In this document: positions 7,696 through 17,966 of the stretch, piece after piece
How the letters are laid out: every line of letters starts with the position of its first letter
How positions within the stretch are numbered: position 1 is the first letter of the stretch
From: an uncultured Bacteroides sp.
GTDB taxonomy: Bacteria; Bacteroidota; Bacteroidia; Bacteroidales; Bacteroidaceae
NCBI GenBank assembly: GCA_947646015.1
Contig: CANSEY010000025.1
Coordinates: 1 to 57,956 of the forward strand
DNA length: 57,956 nucleotides
Reading direction: 5' to 3'
The notes under the pieces: model-generated
Told to the model about the DNA's origin: nothing
What the model saw: the letters and a program-made list of their open reading frames with translations, nothing else
The model's database searches: none
Position numbers and translations under genes: made by a program

Positions 7696-10071
7696 ATGAA
7701 GATTATACAGTTAGCTATCCGGACCTTATGTAGGTTTAAAATATATACGATTATCAATATCATCGGATTGGCATTAAGTATGGCTTGTGTCATTATTATA
7801 TTCCGTTATGTGGAACAGGAGCTTACTGTAGACAGCTATATTCCGGATAGAGATAGAATAGCTTTTCAGATACAGGAGGATAAAAGTTCTCCCGGAAGTC
7901 GTTTTGTTACCGGAGCTGGTTTCTCTGATCCGGATATAGAATGCAGTTCTACTGTCTTATGGTATAATAAGGATGTGATTATCTTGGACAAAGAACGCTT
8001 CGATGTAGAAACCATTGTTGCTGATAGCAACTTTGTGAAAGTGATGAAATTTCCGGTACGTTATGGTAATATTGCTTCTTTAAATGATAATCCACAAAAC
8101 GTCATAATTACGCAAATATTGGCCAATAAGCTTTTTGGTGACAGGAATCCTATCGGAGAGAAAATTACTTATTCAACAGGTGATCCGTTGACTGTGACAG
8201 GTGTTATCAGTATGCAAGATAGAAAAAGTTCGATACATTTTGATCTTTTGGTTTCAGATAAACTGCAAGAAGACTGGGTCGCTACTTTTCCAGTCAATGT
8301 AGTACTTATCCGCCAGGGGGCAAATCTGAACACAATAAATCAACGTCATGCGGCATACGAAACAGAACCCCGGACTGAAAAAGAAATACGAAATCAGTTG
8401 CTATCTATAAATGACAGCTATTTTGATTCTTCTGTCGTTTCATACAATGATATGTTACTACATGGAAGTCCTAAACAGTTACAGCGGTTGTCTTTAGTTG
8501 CTATCCTTGTGTTGTTAATCGGCATATTCAACTTCATGAGCCTCTATACTGTGATTTTATTGAAGCGGGGAAAAGAGTTCGGATTGAAGAAAATATTCGG
8601 TAGTACTCCGATACATTTGTTCGTACAACTCTACATTGAGAATTTATTTCTCATAGCTATTGCATTATGTCTTTCCTGGTTTTTAATTGAAATCTCTACA
8701 GGATTTATTGAAATACAGTTTGGAATGGCACAACAAAAAGAGATAGCCTTCGATGGTCTGTTATCTGTCTTATTTCTTCTCTTGTTACCGGGGATTGCTG
8801 TGATTTATCCTTTTTTACGATACCGACATATTACACCCGTCCGTTCATTGCAAAGTATATATATTGGAAATAAACTCACTGTGGTACGATATCTCTATTT
8901 AAGTGTCCAGTATGTCATTACCTTTACACTAATTGTTTTGTCTTTGTTTTTTGTCAGGCAGCTATACGAAATGTTGCATACAGAGACAGGCTATACAACG
9001 GATAACATAATCAGAGCAGAGTTCCAGATTTACGATCGAAAAACACCTACAACTAAAGAGGAATTCAGAGCTAGTTTGAGTAGAAGAGAGACTTCTTATA
9101 GTCAGATAGATCAGCAAATGAATGCTTCTCCATTGTTTACTGCGTGGGGATATAATTATCTTCCATACGAATACCAACTTGAAAATAGCAGCTTTAATTT
9201 TAAAAAGCCAATGGACAATGATTATAAAGCAGTTGCTTTGATACCTTCTACAGAATCTACTTCAAGACTTTACGGGTTCAAACTGTTGGAAGGACGTTTA
9301 TGGAATGATAGTATAGACCAGGAAGGAGATGCTAAATTGATTTTAAACCGGAAAGCTATGTCATTGTTCGGATTTAAAACTCTTAGCAAAGCTGAACTTC
9401 AAACAGAAAATCCGATATGGCCGCAGAAAAGTAATTCGCCCTATCAAATCATTGGAGTGATCGAAGATTTCTATTGCGGGCACCTGTCGAAACCTATCGG
9501 ACCAATAGCGTATATGTATTGCAAAACCTATTCCGATCAAGTGCCTATCGTGGCAGCCATCGTTCCTGGCAAGCAACAGGAAGCTATCGCCTTTTTGGAT
9601 AAACTTCATCACGAAACTATGGATGGAACATTTGAGTATGCTTTTGTGCAAGATGAGATCAGTAATTTGTATCGGGAAGACCGGCAAATTACGATTATAT
9701 ATTCTTCTTTCGCACTTCTGGGAATTTTGATTTCTTCATTGGGATTGTTCGGACTTTCATTGTTCGATATCCAACAACGTTATCGGGAAGTTGCCCTTAG
9801 AAAAGTGAATGGAGCTATGATGAAAGATATTCTGCCTTTACTTTTAAGACAGTACATTTTGATATTGGGTGCTTCGTTTGTAATAGCTATCCCTTTAGCT
9901 TATTGGGGAATTAATGTTTATCTGGAAAACTATGCCTACCGGACCGACATTAGTTGGTGGCTATTTGCTTTGGCAGCCATCATCGTCTTACTAATTTCAT
10001 TAGTAACCTTGATTTATCAGGTAAGAAAGGCTATTGCTATTAATCCGGCTACTATTTTGAAAGGACAATGA
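7696..10071 (+). CDS. MacB/FtsX-type ABC permease 1
   Basis: The 791-aa protein has no ATPase domain. It has the duplicated plan common in Bacteroidetes: an N-terminal helix (INIIGLALSMACVIIIF), a large MacB-PCD-like periplasmic domain, three helices ending near residue 375, then a fifth helix near 395-420, a second periplasmic domain and three C-terminal helices. The FtsX signature REVALRKVNGA follows the sixth helix, and the end reads INPATILKGQ. It is closest, by eye, to permease 4 at 15531. It probably exports or extracts an envelope substrate (peptide, lipid or toxic compound) through HlyD and TolC; the substrate is unknown. Confidence 0.88.
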   Translation: MKIIQLAIRTLCRFKIYTIINIIGLALSMACVIIIFRYVEQELTVDSYIPDRDRIAFQIQEDKSSPGSRFVTGAGFSDPDIECSSTVLWYNKDVIILDKERFDVETIVADSNFVKVMKFPVRYGNIASLNDNPQNVIITQILANKLFGDRNPIGEKITYSTGDPLTVTGVISMQDRKSSIHFDLLVSDKLQEDWVATFPVNVVLIRQGANLNTINQRHAAYETEPRTEKEIRNQLLSINDSYFDSSVVSYNDMLLHGSPKQLQRLSLVAILVLLIGIFNFMSLYTVILLKRGKEFGLKKIFGSTPIHLFVQLYIENLFLIAIALCLSWFLIEISTGFIEIQFGMAQQKEIAFDGLLSVLFLLLLPGIAVIYPFLRYRHITPVRSLQSIYIGNKLTVVRYLYLSVQYVITFTLIVLSLFFVRQLYEMLHTETGYTTDNIIRAEFQIYDRKTPTTKEEFRASLSRRETSYSQIDQQMNASPLFTAWGYNYLPYEYQLENSSFNFKKPMDNDYKAVALIPSTESTSRLYGFKLLEGRLWNDSIDQEGDAKLILNRKAMSLFGFKTLSKAELQTENPIWPQKSNSPYQIIGVIEDFYCGHLSKPIGPIAYMYCKTYSDQVPIVAAIVPGKQQEAIAFLDKLHHETMDGTFEYAFVQDEISNLYREDRQITIIYSSFALLGILISSLGLFGLSLFDIQQRYREVALRKVNGAMMKDILPLLLRQYILILGASFVIAIPLAYWGINVYLENYAYRTDISWWLFALAAIIVLLISLVTLIYQVRKAIAINPATILKGQ

Positions 10072-10120
10072 AAGATGAAAACATCAAGTACTATTATATA
10101 ATTTTAAAAATAATACAATT

Positions 10121-10795
10121 ATGATCAAGACAATTAATTTACAGAAGATTTTCAAGACCGAAGAAGTAGAAACCTGGGCGTTGAATAACGTAAGTATCGA
10201 AGTGAAACAAGGAGAGTTCGTTGCCATTATGGGACCTTCCGGTTGTGGAAAGTCAACATTGCTCAATATTCTTGGGTTATTGGACAATCCGACAGGAGGG
10301 GAATATTACCTCAATGGAACAGAAGTTTCCAAGTACACAGAGTCACAGCGTACCAGCCTTCGTAAAGGAGTGATCGGTTTTGTCTTTCAAAGCTTCAATC
10401 TGATAGATGAATTGAATGTTTATGAAAATATTGAATTGCCTTTGCTTTACATGGGTATCTCAGCTTCCGAACGTAAAAAGAGAGTGGAGACTGCTATGGA
10501 ACGAATGGCTATCACACATCGCAGCAAACACTTCCCGCAACAACTTTCCGGAGGTCAGCAGCAGCGTGTTGCTATTGCCCGTGCAGTAGTTGCCAATCCT
10601 AAGTTGATCCTGGCCGATGAGCCTACCGGTAATCTGGACTCAAAGAACGGTAAAGAAGTGATGGGGCTATTGAGTGAACTAAATAAGGAAGGAACCACTA
10701 TTGTGATGGTAACACATTCACAGCACGATGCCGGTTATGCCGACCGTATCATTAATTTGTTTGACGGACAGGTAGTAACGGAAGTCAGTATGTAA
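10121..10795 (+). CDS. ABC transporter ATP-binding protein (LolD/MacB type)
   Basis: This is a complete 224-aa nucleotide-binding subunit: Walker A GPSGCGKST (38-46), Q-loop Gln89, signature LSGGQ (141-145), Walker B LILADEP (161-167), D-loop GNLD, and switch His in MVTHSQH. The family powers mechanotransmission permeases such as MacB and LolCDE rather than classical transport through the membrane. It is the only ATPase gene among five permease genes, so it probably serves several of them. It lies between permease 1 and permease 2, 17 bp before the latter. Confidence 0.94.
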   Translation: MIKTINLQKIFKTEEVETWALNNVSIEVKQGEFVAIMGPSGCGKSTLLNILGLLDNPTGGEYYLNGTEVSKYTESQRTSLRKGVIGFVFQSFNLIDELNVYENIELPLLYMGISASERKKRVETAMERMAITHRSKHFPQQLSGGQQQRVAIARAVVANPKLILADEPTGNLDSKNGKEVMGLLSELNKEGTTIVMVTHSQHDAGYADRIINLFDGQVVTEVSM

Positions 10796-10812
10796 TATAT
10801 TCATAAAGTACC

Positions 10813-13158
10813 ATGATTAAACACTATTTGAAAGTAGCCTTTCGCAATTTGGTAAAGTACAAGACACAGAGCCTTGTCAGTATCATTGGATTAGCTGTTG
10901 GTTTCACTTGTTTTGCGCTGTCTGTCTTATGGATTCGTTATGAAATGACTTACGATACTTTCCATAACGGAGCCGACCGTATCTATATGGTACGTGCGCA
11001 TTATACTGATTCCCCTGGTAGTACATCCAATGTTACTCCTTACCCTTTGGCAAACTATTTACAGGAGAAAATGCCGGAGATAGAAGCTACTGCTTCCACT
11101 TCCATATATCGGGATATGAAATTCCGTATGGGAGATAATGAACAGGAGGTAGTAATGGCTACAGCAGATTCTGTTTTCATGAACTTTTTCAATATACGGC
11201 TGCTGAAAGGAACAGTCAACTTCCTGAAAGAAAATGATCCGGAAATCGCCATTACGGAAGAGTTTGCCCGAAAGCTTTTTGGCAGTGAAGAGGATGCTTT
11301 GGGGAAAGAAGTAGAACTGAGCGGACGTCCCCGTAAGATAGGCGCCATTGTGAGCGGATGGTCCCGTCATTCCAATATACCGTATAGTGTATTGAGTTCG
11401 GCAAGGCGCTATCCACGCTGGAGTAGTAAGGGAGAACAACTGTTTATCCGTGTTCGCGCAGGAGTGGATAGGGATACTTTTCAAAAGAAGATGGAAGACA
11501 TTGATATCTTGGATATTCCCAAAGAGAGCGAACTTGTGAAGCTTCTGATCACGCCCATTTCGGCTTTGCGTTATTCGGATTATGTTTCTAAAGTAGAGGT
11601 AGTTATCTCCTTCAGTTATATTTTCTATTTCTCTTTAGCAGGCGGATTGGTCATTATTTGTTCCTTATTCAATTACCTGACGCTTTATATCAGTCGGCTT
11701 TGCATGCGTAGTAGTGAAATGGCGCTTCGTAAAGTAAATGGTGCAAGTAATACATCTTTATCGGTGCAGTTTGCCATTGAACTGTTGTTGATTCTATGTA
11801 TCGCCCTGTTATGCGGACTGTTGATGATAGAGGTGAGTATGTCCAGCTTCCTGAACTTCACACAGATAGAGGCCAGTGTATATTATGGAGAGATCATTGC
11901 ATATCTTTTGATTGTAATCATTCTGTCTTTCCTGTTTGCACAGATACCTTTATCTTATTTTCGCCGTCGGACATTGCAGGAAGCGATAAAAGGGAATGTG
12001 GTAACTACCAGACCTTATCTGTTTCGTAAGATAGGAATTATCATGCAGTTAGTTGTCAGTCTTGCTTTTATCTTCTGTGCGGCTGTTATGATGAAGCAAC
12101 TCTATTTTCTGAAAAATACGGACTTAGGAATGGAACGCCATAATGTCGGTAATGTAGCCTTATGGAATGGTGATATTAAGCAATGGTCGGCGAAGATAGC
12201 TGCTTTGCCCATGGTGACAGAGGCTTTGCCCCCTTCGTATTTCCCGATTATTCCTACAGGACCGATGATGTATGTCGAAATAAACAACTGGGATGATTTG
12301 CCGAAAGCAGTGGAAGAACCTTTAACTGTTGGTATGATGCCTGCTAAAGAAGAATTCTTTGAATTTTATAAATTGAATTTATTGGAAGGCGAGTTTATAT
12401 CGGACAAGAATCAAGAAAATGAAGTCGTGATAGATGAAAATACATGCCGTAAATTTGGATGGAAACGGGCTTTGGGCAAAAGTTTCTATCATGAATATAA
12501 TGGTCAGCGTAGCCTATATAAGGTTGTCGGAGTAGTCAGGAACTTTAGCTATCGTTCTCCTACGAGTGAACCGGGACTGATTGCTTTTCAGCATCCTAAA
12601 GCGCAAGATTATCTGTTGAATCGTGCCAGCATTCTGTTTAAATTTAGAGAGGGCACGTGGAATGAATGCCGTGCGACCATAGAGAAACTGTACAGAGAGG
12701 AATTTTCGAATGCGTATATGCGATTGTTTAATGAAGAAGAGGAATATAACAAGTACCTCCGCTCCGAAGATGCACTGATGAAATTATTGAGTTTTGTATC
12801 ATTGGTTTGCGTCATTATTTCTGTATTCGGAGTTTTCTCATTGGTAACGCTGTCTTGTGAACAGCGTCAGAAAGAGATTGCTATACGTAAGGTGAACGGA
12901 GCGCAAATCCATCATATCCTGCAGATGTTCTTCCAGGAATATTTATTGTTATTGATCATAGCTGCCGTTATTGCATTCCCCACAGGATATGTTGTAATGA
13001 GGAGATGGATCGACAGCTACGTGAGACAAACATCGATAGATGGCTGGGTATATATAAGTATCTTTGTTGTGATAGCTATTATTCTTTTGCTTAGCATCAT
13101 TTGGAGAGTATGGAAAGCTGCCCGGCAGAATCCGGCAGAAATTATCAAGAGTGAATAA
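10813..13158 (+). CDS. MacB/FtsX-type ABC permease 2
   Basis: The 781-aa permease has the duplicated FtsX architecture described for permease 1. Its N-terminus (HYLKVAFRNLVKYKTQSLVS) and C-terminus (AARQNPAEIIKSE) are nearly the same as those of the next gene. The DNA around both ends is also very similar between the two genes, so they look like a tandem duplication. FtsX signatures EMALRKVNGAS and KEIAIRKVNGA follow the two helix bundles. It has no ATPase domain and presumably pairs with the ATPase encoded just upstream. Confidence 0.88.
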   Translation: MIKHYLKVAFRNLVKYKTQSLVSIIGLAVGFTCFALSVLWIRYEMTYDTFHNGADRIYMVRAHYTDSPGSTSNVTPYPLANYLQEKMPEIEATASTSIYRDMKFRMGDNEQEVVMATADSVFMNFFNIRLLKGTVNFLKENDPEIAITEEFARKLFGSEEDALGKEVELSGRPRKIGAIVSGWSRHSNIPYSVLSSARRYPRWSSKGEQLFIRVRAGVDRDTFQKKMEDIDILDIPKESELVKLLITPISALRYSDYVSKVEVVISFSYIFYFSLAGGLVIICSLFNYLTLYISRLCMRSSEMALRKVNGASNTSLSVQFAIELLLILCIALLCGLLMIEVSMSSFLNFTQIEASVYYGEIIAYLLIVIILSFLFAQIPLSYFRRRTLQEAIKGNVVTTRPYLFRKIGIIMQLVVSLAFIFCAAVMMKQLYFLKNTDLGMERHNVGNVALWNGDIKQWSAKIAALPMVTEALPPSYFPIIPTGPMMYVEINNWDDLPKAVEEPLTVGMMPAKEEFFEFYKLNLLEGEFISDKNQENEVVIDENTCRKFGWKRALGKSFYHEYNGQRSLYKVVGVVRNFSYRSPTSEPGLIAFQHPKAQDYLLNRASILFKFREGTWNECRATIEKLYREEFSNAYMRLFNEEEEYNKYLRSEDALMKLLSFVSLVCVIISVFGVFSLVTLSCEQRQKEIAIRKVNGAQIHHILQMFFQEYLLLLIIAAVIAFPTGYVVMRRWIDSYVRQTSIDGWVYISIFVVIAIILLLSIIWRVWKAARQNPAEIIKSE

Positions 13159-13173
13159 CATAAACACAATGTC

Positions 13174-15507
13174 ATGATATATCATTATTTAAAAATAGCT
13201 TTTCGCAATCTGATCAAGTACAAGACGCAGAGTATTGTAAGTATAGTCGGCTTGGCAATTGGTTTCACCTGTTTTGCATTGTCTGCCCTATGGATACGTT
13301 ATGAAATGACATACGATACGTTTCATGAAGGGGCGGAGCGCATCTACTTGGCAGGTAATAAATTTGATTTGCAGGGAGACGGATTTTCTTATTATTCATC
13401 CAGTTTGTTGGCTGATTATATAAAGAAAAACTGTCCGGAGGTGGAGAATGCTTGCCATATATATAATGGAGGTATAACTTCCATTGAACATGAGAAGAAT
13501 GTATATCATACATACCAGTTGGAAGTTGATTCTAACTTTATTTCAATGTTTAATATCATTGCGATAGATGGCGATAATCGTTTGAGACTGGGGGATAAAC
13601 AAGTTGCCATTACGGATAAAACCGCCAAAAAAATATTCGGAGAAGAATCCCCGATAGGCAAACAATTGCTATTTCCTGACAGAGGAAATGCTGAAATGAC
13701 GATTGTCGCAGTAGTAAAATCATGGGAAGGACATTCCATGTATCCTTTTGATATTTTGTTACCATATAAAGACCGAGATCCGGATTGGGGAAGACAGCAA
13801 TGCCATACTCTTTTCCGTATCTATCCGAATAGTGATGTAGAAGCTGTAGAGAAGAGACTGGCGAAATATAAAATACAACTGGACTCATATAGCCCGGTTA
13901 TATCTACTCCTATAGCTCCGTTATCAACATTGAGGAGTACTCATCCGAGGGAGGATATCAATGTCAAATTGAATCATGTTCGTCTTTTTGCTTGCATTGG
14001 AGCTTTGGTTATTATTTGCGGATTATGTAACTATTTAACAATGCTTGTAACCCGTATCCGAATGCGCAAGCGCGAATTGGCACTACGAAAAGTGAATGGA
14101 GCCTCCAATGGCAATCTTCTTTCATTACTCCTTTCAGAATTGATCTTGTTGCTTGTGCTGTCATTAGGCTTGGGAATCATGATGATAGAGTTAATTCTGC
14201 CTGTTTTTAAGGAGTTGTCGCAAATCGATGAGAGTACTTCATACTTTTATAGTGAAGTGTTTGTATATATATTATTATTGTTACTGATAACAATGGGTTT
14301 TGCAGCTATACTTGTGCGCTATGTCAACAAGCGGACATTGCTCGATAGTATCAATCACAAATCAAATCTTCATCTTTCCGGCTGGTTTTATAAAGGTAGC
14401 ATTTTATTCCAGCTTTTTATAAGTATTGGTTTTGTGTTCTGCACTTTGGTCATGATGAAGCAACTCAATTTTCTGCAAAATTCCAAAGAATTGGGATTGG
14501 AGAAACATAATGTGGGAGCCATTCTTTCTATTTATGGATTTGAAAATACTCCTTTCAAAGAGATACTAAAGCAGATGCCTGATGTAACAGAATGTTTATG
14601 TGGTTTTTCCAGTCCTATTCCTAAATCGTCATTTTCTTCTTATGAATTGAGGGAATGGGAAGGACAGACTGATAAAGAACAACGAATCAAATTAGAGAAT
14701 GAAACAATCAATCAGGATTATGTTGATTTCTTTCAGATAGACGTTATAGAAGGTGATATGTTGGATGAAAAAGACGGACAAGGAGTAGTGGTAATCAATG
14801 AAGCTGCCGTAAAAGCTTTCGGATGGTCTCAACCGATAGGTAAAAAGATATATCTGAATGAAGTTTGCACAGTGAAAGGTGTTATCAGAGATATATATTA
14901 TAATGCTCCGATTTATCCAGTGATTCCGGCTGTATTCTTTTTGCCGAAGGATAATCCGGGCAACGGAAACAGAGGGCCCTTTCTTTTTAAATTTAAAGAA
15001 GGTACATGGAAGACAGTATACCAAAAACTGCAGGAAGAGGCGCATAAGGACAATATGGATGCGGTATTGAACTTGATAAATATGGAAGATACCTATAATG
15101 AATACATGAAGTCAGAAAACACATTAAGCAAGTTACTGAGTGTTGTTTCTCTTATCTGTATCGTGATTGCCGTATTTGGCATATTCTCCTTAGTGACGTT
15201 ATCATGTGAACAGCGCCGGAAAGAGATTGCTATCCGGAAAGTAAACGGTGCAAGTGTAAAGGTCATTTTGAACTTATTTTTTAAAGAGTACTTGATTTTA
15301 CTTGTCATAGCGTCATTCATGGCCTTTCCATTAAGTTATCTCATCATGAAGTACTGGCTCGAAGGATATGTAAAGCAGACGCCGATAAACTTTTGGATAT
15401 ATGGAGGCATATTTGCAGGTATGTTACTTATAATATTCCTTAGCATCATCTGGAGAGTATGGAAAGCTGCCCGACAGAACCCGGCAGAAGTAATCAAAAG
15501 TGAATAA
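13174..15507 (+). CDS. MacB/FtsX-type ABC permease 3
   Basis: This 777-aa protein is the apparent tandem duplicate of permease 2, starting 15 bp after its stop. It begins HYLKIAFRNLIKYKTQSIVS and ends AARQNPAEVIKSE. The two proteins differ most in the periplasmic domains (about residues 65-260 and 425-630), which are where substrate or partner recognition would lie. The membrane parts and the RKVNGAS signature are conserved. A heterodimer with permease 2 is an attractive possibility but is inferred only. Confidence 0.88.
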   Translation: MIYHYLKIAFRNLIKYKTQSIVSIVGLAIGFTCFALSALWIRYEMTYDTFHEGAERIYLAGNKFDLQGDGFSYYSSSLLADYIKKNCPEVENACHIYNGGITSIEHEKNVYHTYQLEVDSNFISMFNIIAIDGDNRLRLGDKQVAITDKTAKKIFGEESPIGKQLLFPDRGNAEMTIVAVVKSWEGHSMYPFDILLPYKDRDPDWGRQQCHTLFRIYPNSDVEAVEKRLAKYKIQLDSYSPVISTPIAPLSTLRSTHPREDINVKLNHVRLFACIGALVIICGLCNYLTMLVTRIRMRKRELALRKVNGASNGNLLSLLLSELILLLVLSLGLGIMMIELILPVFKELSQIDESTSYFYSEVFVYILLLLLITMGFAAILVRYVNKRTLLDSINHKSNLHLSGWFYKGSILFQLFISIGFVFCTLVMMKQLNFLQNSKELGLEKHNVGAILSIYGFENTPFKEILKQMPDVTECLCGFSSPIPKSSFSSYELREWEGQTDKEQRIKLENETINQDYVDFFQIDVIEGDMLDEKDGQGVVVINEAAVKAFGWSQPIGKKIYLNEVCTVKGVIRDIYYNAPIYPVIPAVFFLPKDNPGNGNRGPFLFKFKEGTWKTVYQKLQEEAHKDNMDAVLNLINMEDTYNEYMKSENTLSKLLSVVSLICIVIAVFGIFSLVTLSCEQRRKEIAIRKVNGASVKVILNLFFKEYLILLVIASFMAFPLSYLIMKYWLEGYVKQTPINFWIYGGIFAGMLLIIFLSIIWRVWKAARQNPAEVIKSE

Positions 15508-15530
15508 CGTTATTATTTAATAAAAGCAAT

Positions 15531-17939
15531 ATGAAGAACCAATTATCTGCTATCAGGACTTTATCCCGTTTCAGAATATACACGATGATCAATATTATCG
15601 GGCTTGCAGTCAGTGTGGCTGCAACGTTGATAATTGTACGCTATATCCATCAGGAGATAACAGTTGACCATTTCTGTAAGGACCTGGACCGATTGTACTT
15701 GCTGACTATTCAAAGGAGTAATGGCAGCATTTCAATCACAGATAATACAGACAGGAATAATGATCCTAATTTTATAGACCCTTTAAAGAATCCGGAAGTA
15801 GAAGCATATTCTTATAGTGTTTCTTTTGACGATGATTATATTGTAGTCGATAATCACCGTTACCAGGCCAATGTTTTGGTAACTGATAGCTTGCTTTTGC
15901 AGTTGATGGACTATCCGATAGTTTCGGGAATTAAAACTATTCAGAAACCGGATGATGCAATTATTACCCGGAAATATGCCTGGCATATTTTTGGTGACGA
16001 AGACCCGATAGGGAAACAATTAACTTCATCGTCAGGTTCTGTACTTACCATTCGTGGCATTGTGGATGAACCGAGTACCAAGGCTTCTTTACAATTCGAC
16101 CTGATAGCTCCGGTGAATCAGGGGAAATATACAGACTGGAGTCGGATGGGATTCTGCATGGTCCGGTTGACAAACGGAACAGACCTGAAAAAGTATAATG
16201 AAAAGATTTCCAAGCCGCAGTCATTAATATGTTACAGTCATTCTCCCATACAGTACGGGCTTACTCCCTTGAAAGGATTGTATTTCAATAAGATTGTCGA
16301 ACCTTCGGCAGCTTCTTTTTTGCGGGGGAATATCAATCATGTGACGATTCTGACTGTAGTGGCTTGTATGCTGCTGTTGGTGGGAGTCTTCAATTTTATC
16401 AATATCTACACGGTTATCGTTCTAAAGCGGGCACGTGAGTTTGGTGTTAAAAAAGTATATGGTGCGAGCGGCTTTCAGATATTTATCCAGATTTATGTAG
16501 AGAATATATATATGGTGGCAGCCGCCTTGCTTATCATCTGGATGCTGATCGAAACTTCAGCCGGGATATTCGCCTCGGTATATGCAATTCCTGTAAAACC
16601 GGATATCGTTTTTGATCTGTCGCTGTCTCTCATTTTATTATTCGTATTGCCGTTGGTGACGTCTGTCTTTCCTTTTTTACGTTACAACTATTCTTCTCCG
16701 ATCACTTCTTTGCGTTCTGTAAATGCCGGAGGAAATTCAATTGTTTCCCGTGCAGTATTCTTATTTATTCAATATGTCATTACGTTCAGTCTGATAGTAG
16801 TCGCATTGTTTTTTGTTCGCCAGTTGTACACAATGCTGAATGCGGATTTAGGATATCAGGCAAAGAATATCATTTCATGCCAGTTCCTGTCATTCGAGAC
16901 ACAAAACAGAAGATATGCAAATGATGAAGAATGGCAGAAAGAACGTGACTTGGAGCGGCATAAGGTACAGGTTATTAAACAGAAGATGGACGCATGCCCT
17001 TTATTCATTTCATGGGGATATGGGGAAGCACCTATCAATCTGGAACCATACGTCAATGTGGAGAGTAACGGAGAGAAACATAAAATGGCTATCATGTATG
17101 TTAATAATAATTACATGAATATGTTTGGCCTGAAGCTGAAAGAAGGAAGAACGTGGAATGATAAAGACCAGTTTGCCCAATATAAAATGATGATAAATGA
17201 AACAGCCAGAAAGCTCTTCCGGATAAAAGATATTAATGAAGCTTCACTGCAAACCGAATCCCGTCTATGGTGGAGTGTGGGGACAGATGAGAGTAAAAAT
17301 CCTGCTTATCAGGTAGTAGGTGTGATAGAAGACTTCCGGACCGGACACTTATCTATGGGGGATGCATCACTGGCTATTCTGTATGATGAAGGAGAAAACC
17401 CTACCGAACCTTTAATGGCTAAAATAGCCGAAGGTAAACGCAAGGAAGCCATTCAATTCTTGAAGGAACTACACAACGAAGTAATGGGTGAGGGGGAGTT
17501 CAATTACTCCTTCGTCGAAGATGAAGTTGAAAAACTGTACGATGATGACAAGAGAACAACCCACATCTACGTCACCTTTGCCGGACTGGCTATCTGCGTT
17601 TCCTGCCTCGGATTGTTCGGGCTGTCATTGTATGACATTCGCCAGCGCTACAGGGAGATTGCATTGCGTAAAGTGAACGGAGCTACCGGCAAACAGATCG
17701 CTTTGTTATTGGTCAGGAAGTATCTTTATATTTTGGGAGCCGCCTTTGCTGTCGCTATTCCTTTGGTCTATTATATTATTAATGACTATACCAAAGACTT
17801 TGCGGTGAAAGCTCCGATAGGAGCAGGGATTTTTGTGACAGGCTTCATCCTTACCTTGCTTATCTCACTGGGTACATTACTCTGGCAGGTACGCAAAGCT
17901 GTCCGCATCAATCCGGCATTGATCATGAAGAACGAATAA
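15531..17939 (+). CDS. MacB/FtsX-type ABC permease 4
   Basis: The 802-aa permease has the same duplicated architecture and groups with permease 1: TLSRFRIYTMINIIGLAVS versus TLCRFKIYTIINIIGLALS at the N-terminus. It carries the same REIALRKVNGA motif and the same Arg-rich loop (DIRQRYRE versus DIQQRYRE). The C-terminus is INPALIMKNE. It could be the heterodimer partner of permease 1. It starts 23 bp after permease 3 and ends 27 bp before permease 5, so it lies within the same transcription unit. Confidence 0.88.
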   Translation: MKNQLSAIRTLSRFRIYTMINIIGLAVSVAATLIIVRYIHQEITVDHFCKDLDRLYLLTIQRSNGSISITDNTDRNNDPNFIDPLKNPEVEAYSYSVSFDDDYIVVDNHRYQANVLVTDSLLLQLMDYPIVSGIKTIQKPDDAIITRKYAWHIFGDEDPIGKQLTSSSGSVLTIRGIVDEPSTKASLQFDLIAPVNQGKYTDWSRMGFCMVRLTNGTDLKKYNEKISKPQSLICYSHSPIQYGLTPLKGLYFNKIVEPSAASFLRGNINHVTILTVVACMLLLVGVFNFINIYTVIVLKRAREFGVKKVYGASGFQIFIQIYVENIYMVAAALLIIWMLIETSAGIFASVYAIPVKPDIVFDLSLSLILLFVLPLVTSVFPFLRYNYSSPITSLRSVNAGGNSIVSRAVFLFIQYVITFSLIVVALFFVRQLYTMLNADLGYQAKNIISCQFLSFETQNRRYANDEEWQKERDLERHKVQVIKQKMDACPLFISWGYGEAPINLEPYVNVESNGEKHKMAIMYVNNNYMNMFGLKLKEGRTWNDKDQFAQYKMMINETARKLFRIKDINEASLQTESRLWWSVGTDESKNPAYQVVGVIEDFRTGHLSMGDASLAILYDEGENPTEPLMAKIAEGKRKEAIQFLKELHNEVMGEGEFNYSFVEDEVEKLYDDDKRTTHIYVTFAGLAICVSCLGLFGLSLYDIRQRYREIALRKVNGATGKQIALLLVRKYLYILGAAFAVAIPLVYYIINDYTKDFAVKAPIGAGIFVTGFILTLLISLGTLLWQVRKAVRINPALIMKNE

Positions 17940-17966
17940 GATTAAAAACGACTAAGATTACAACGA

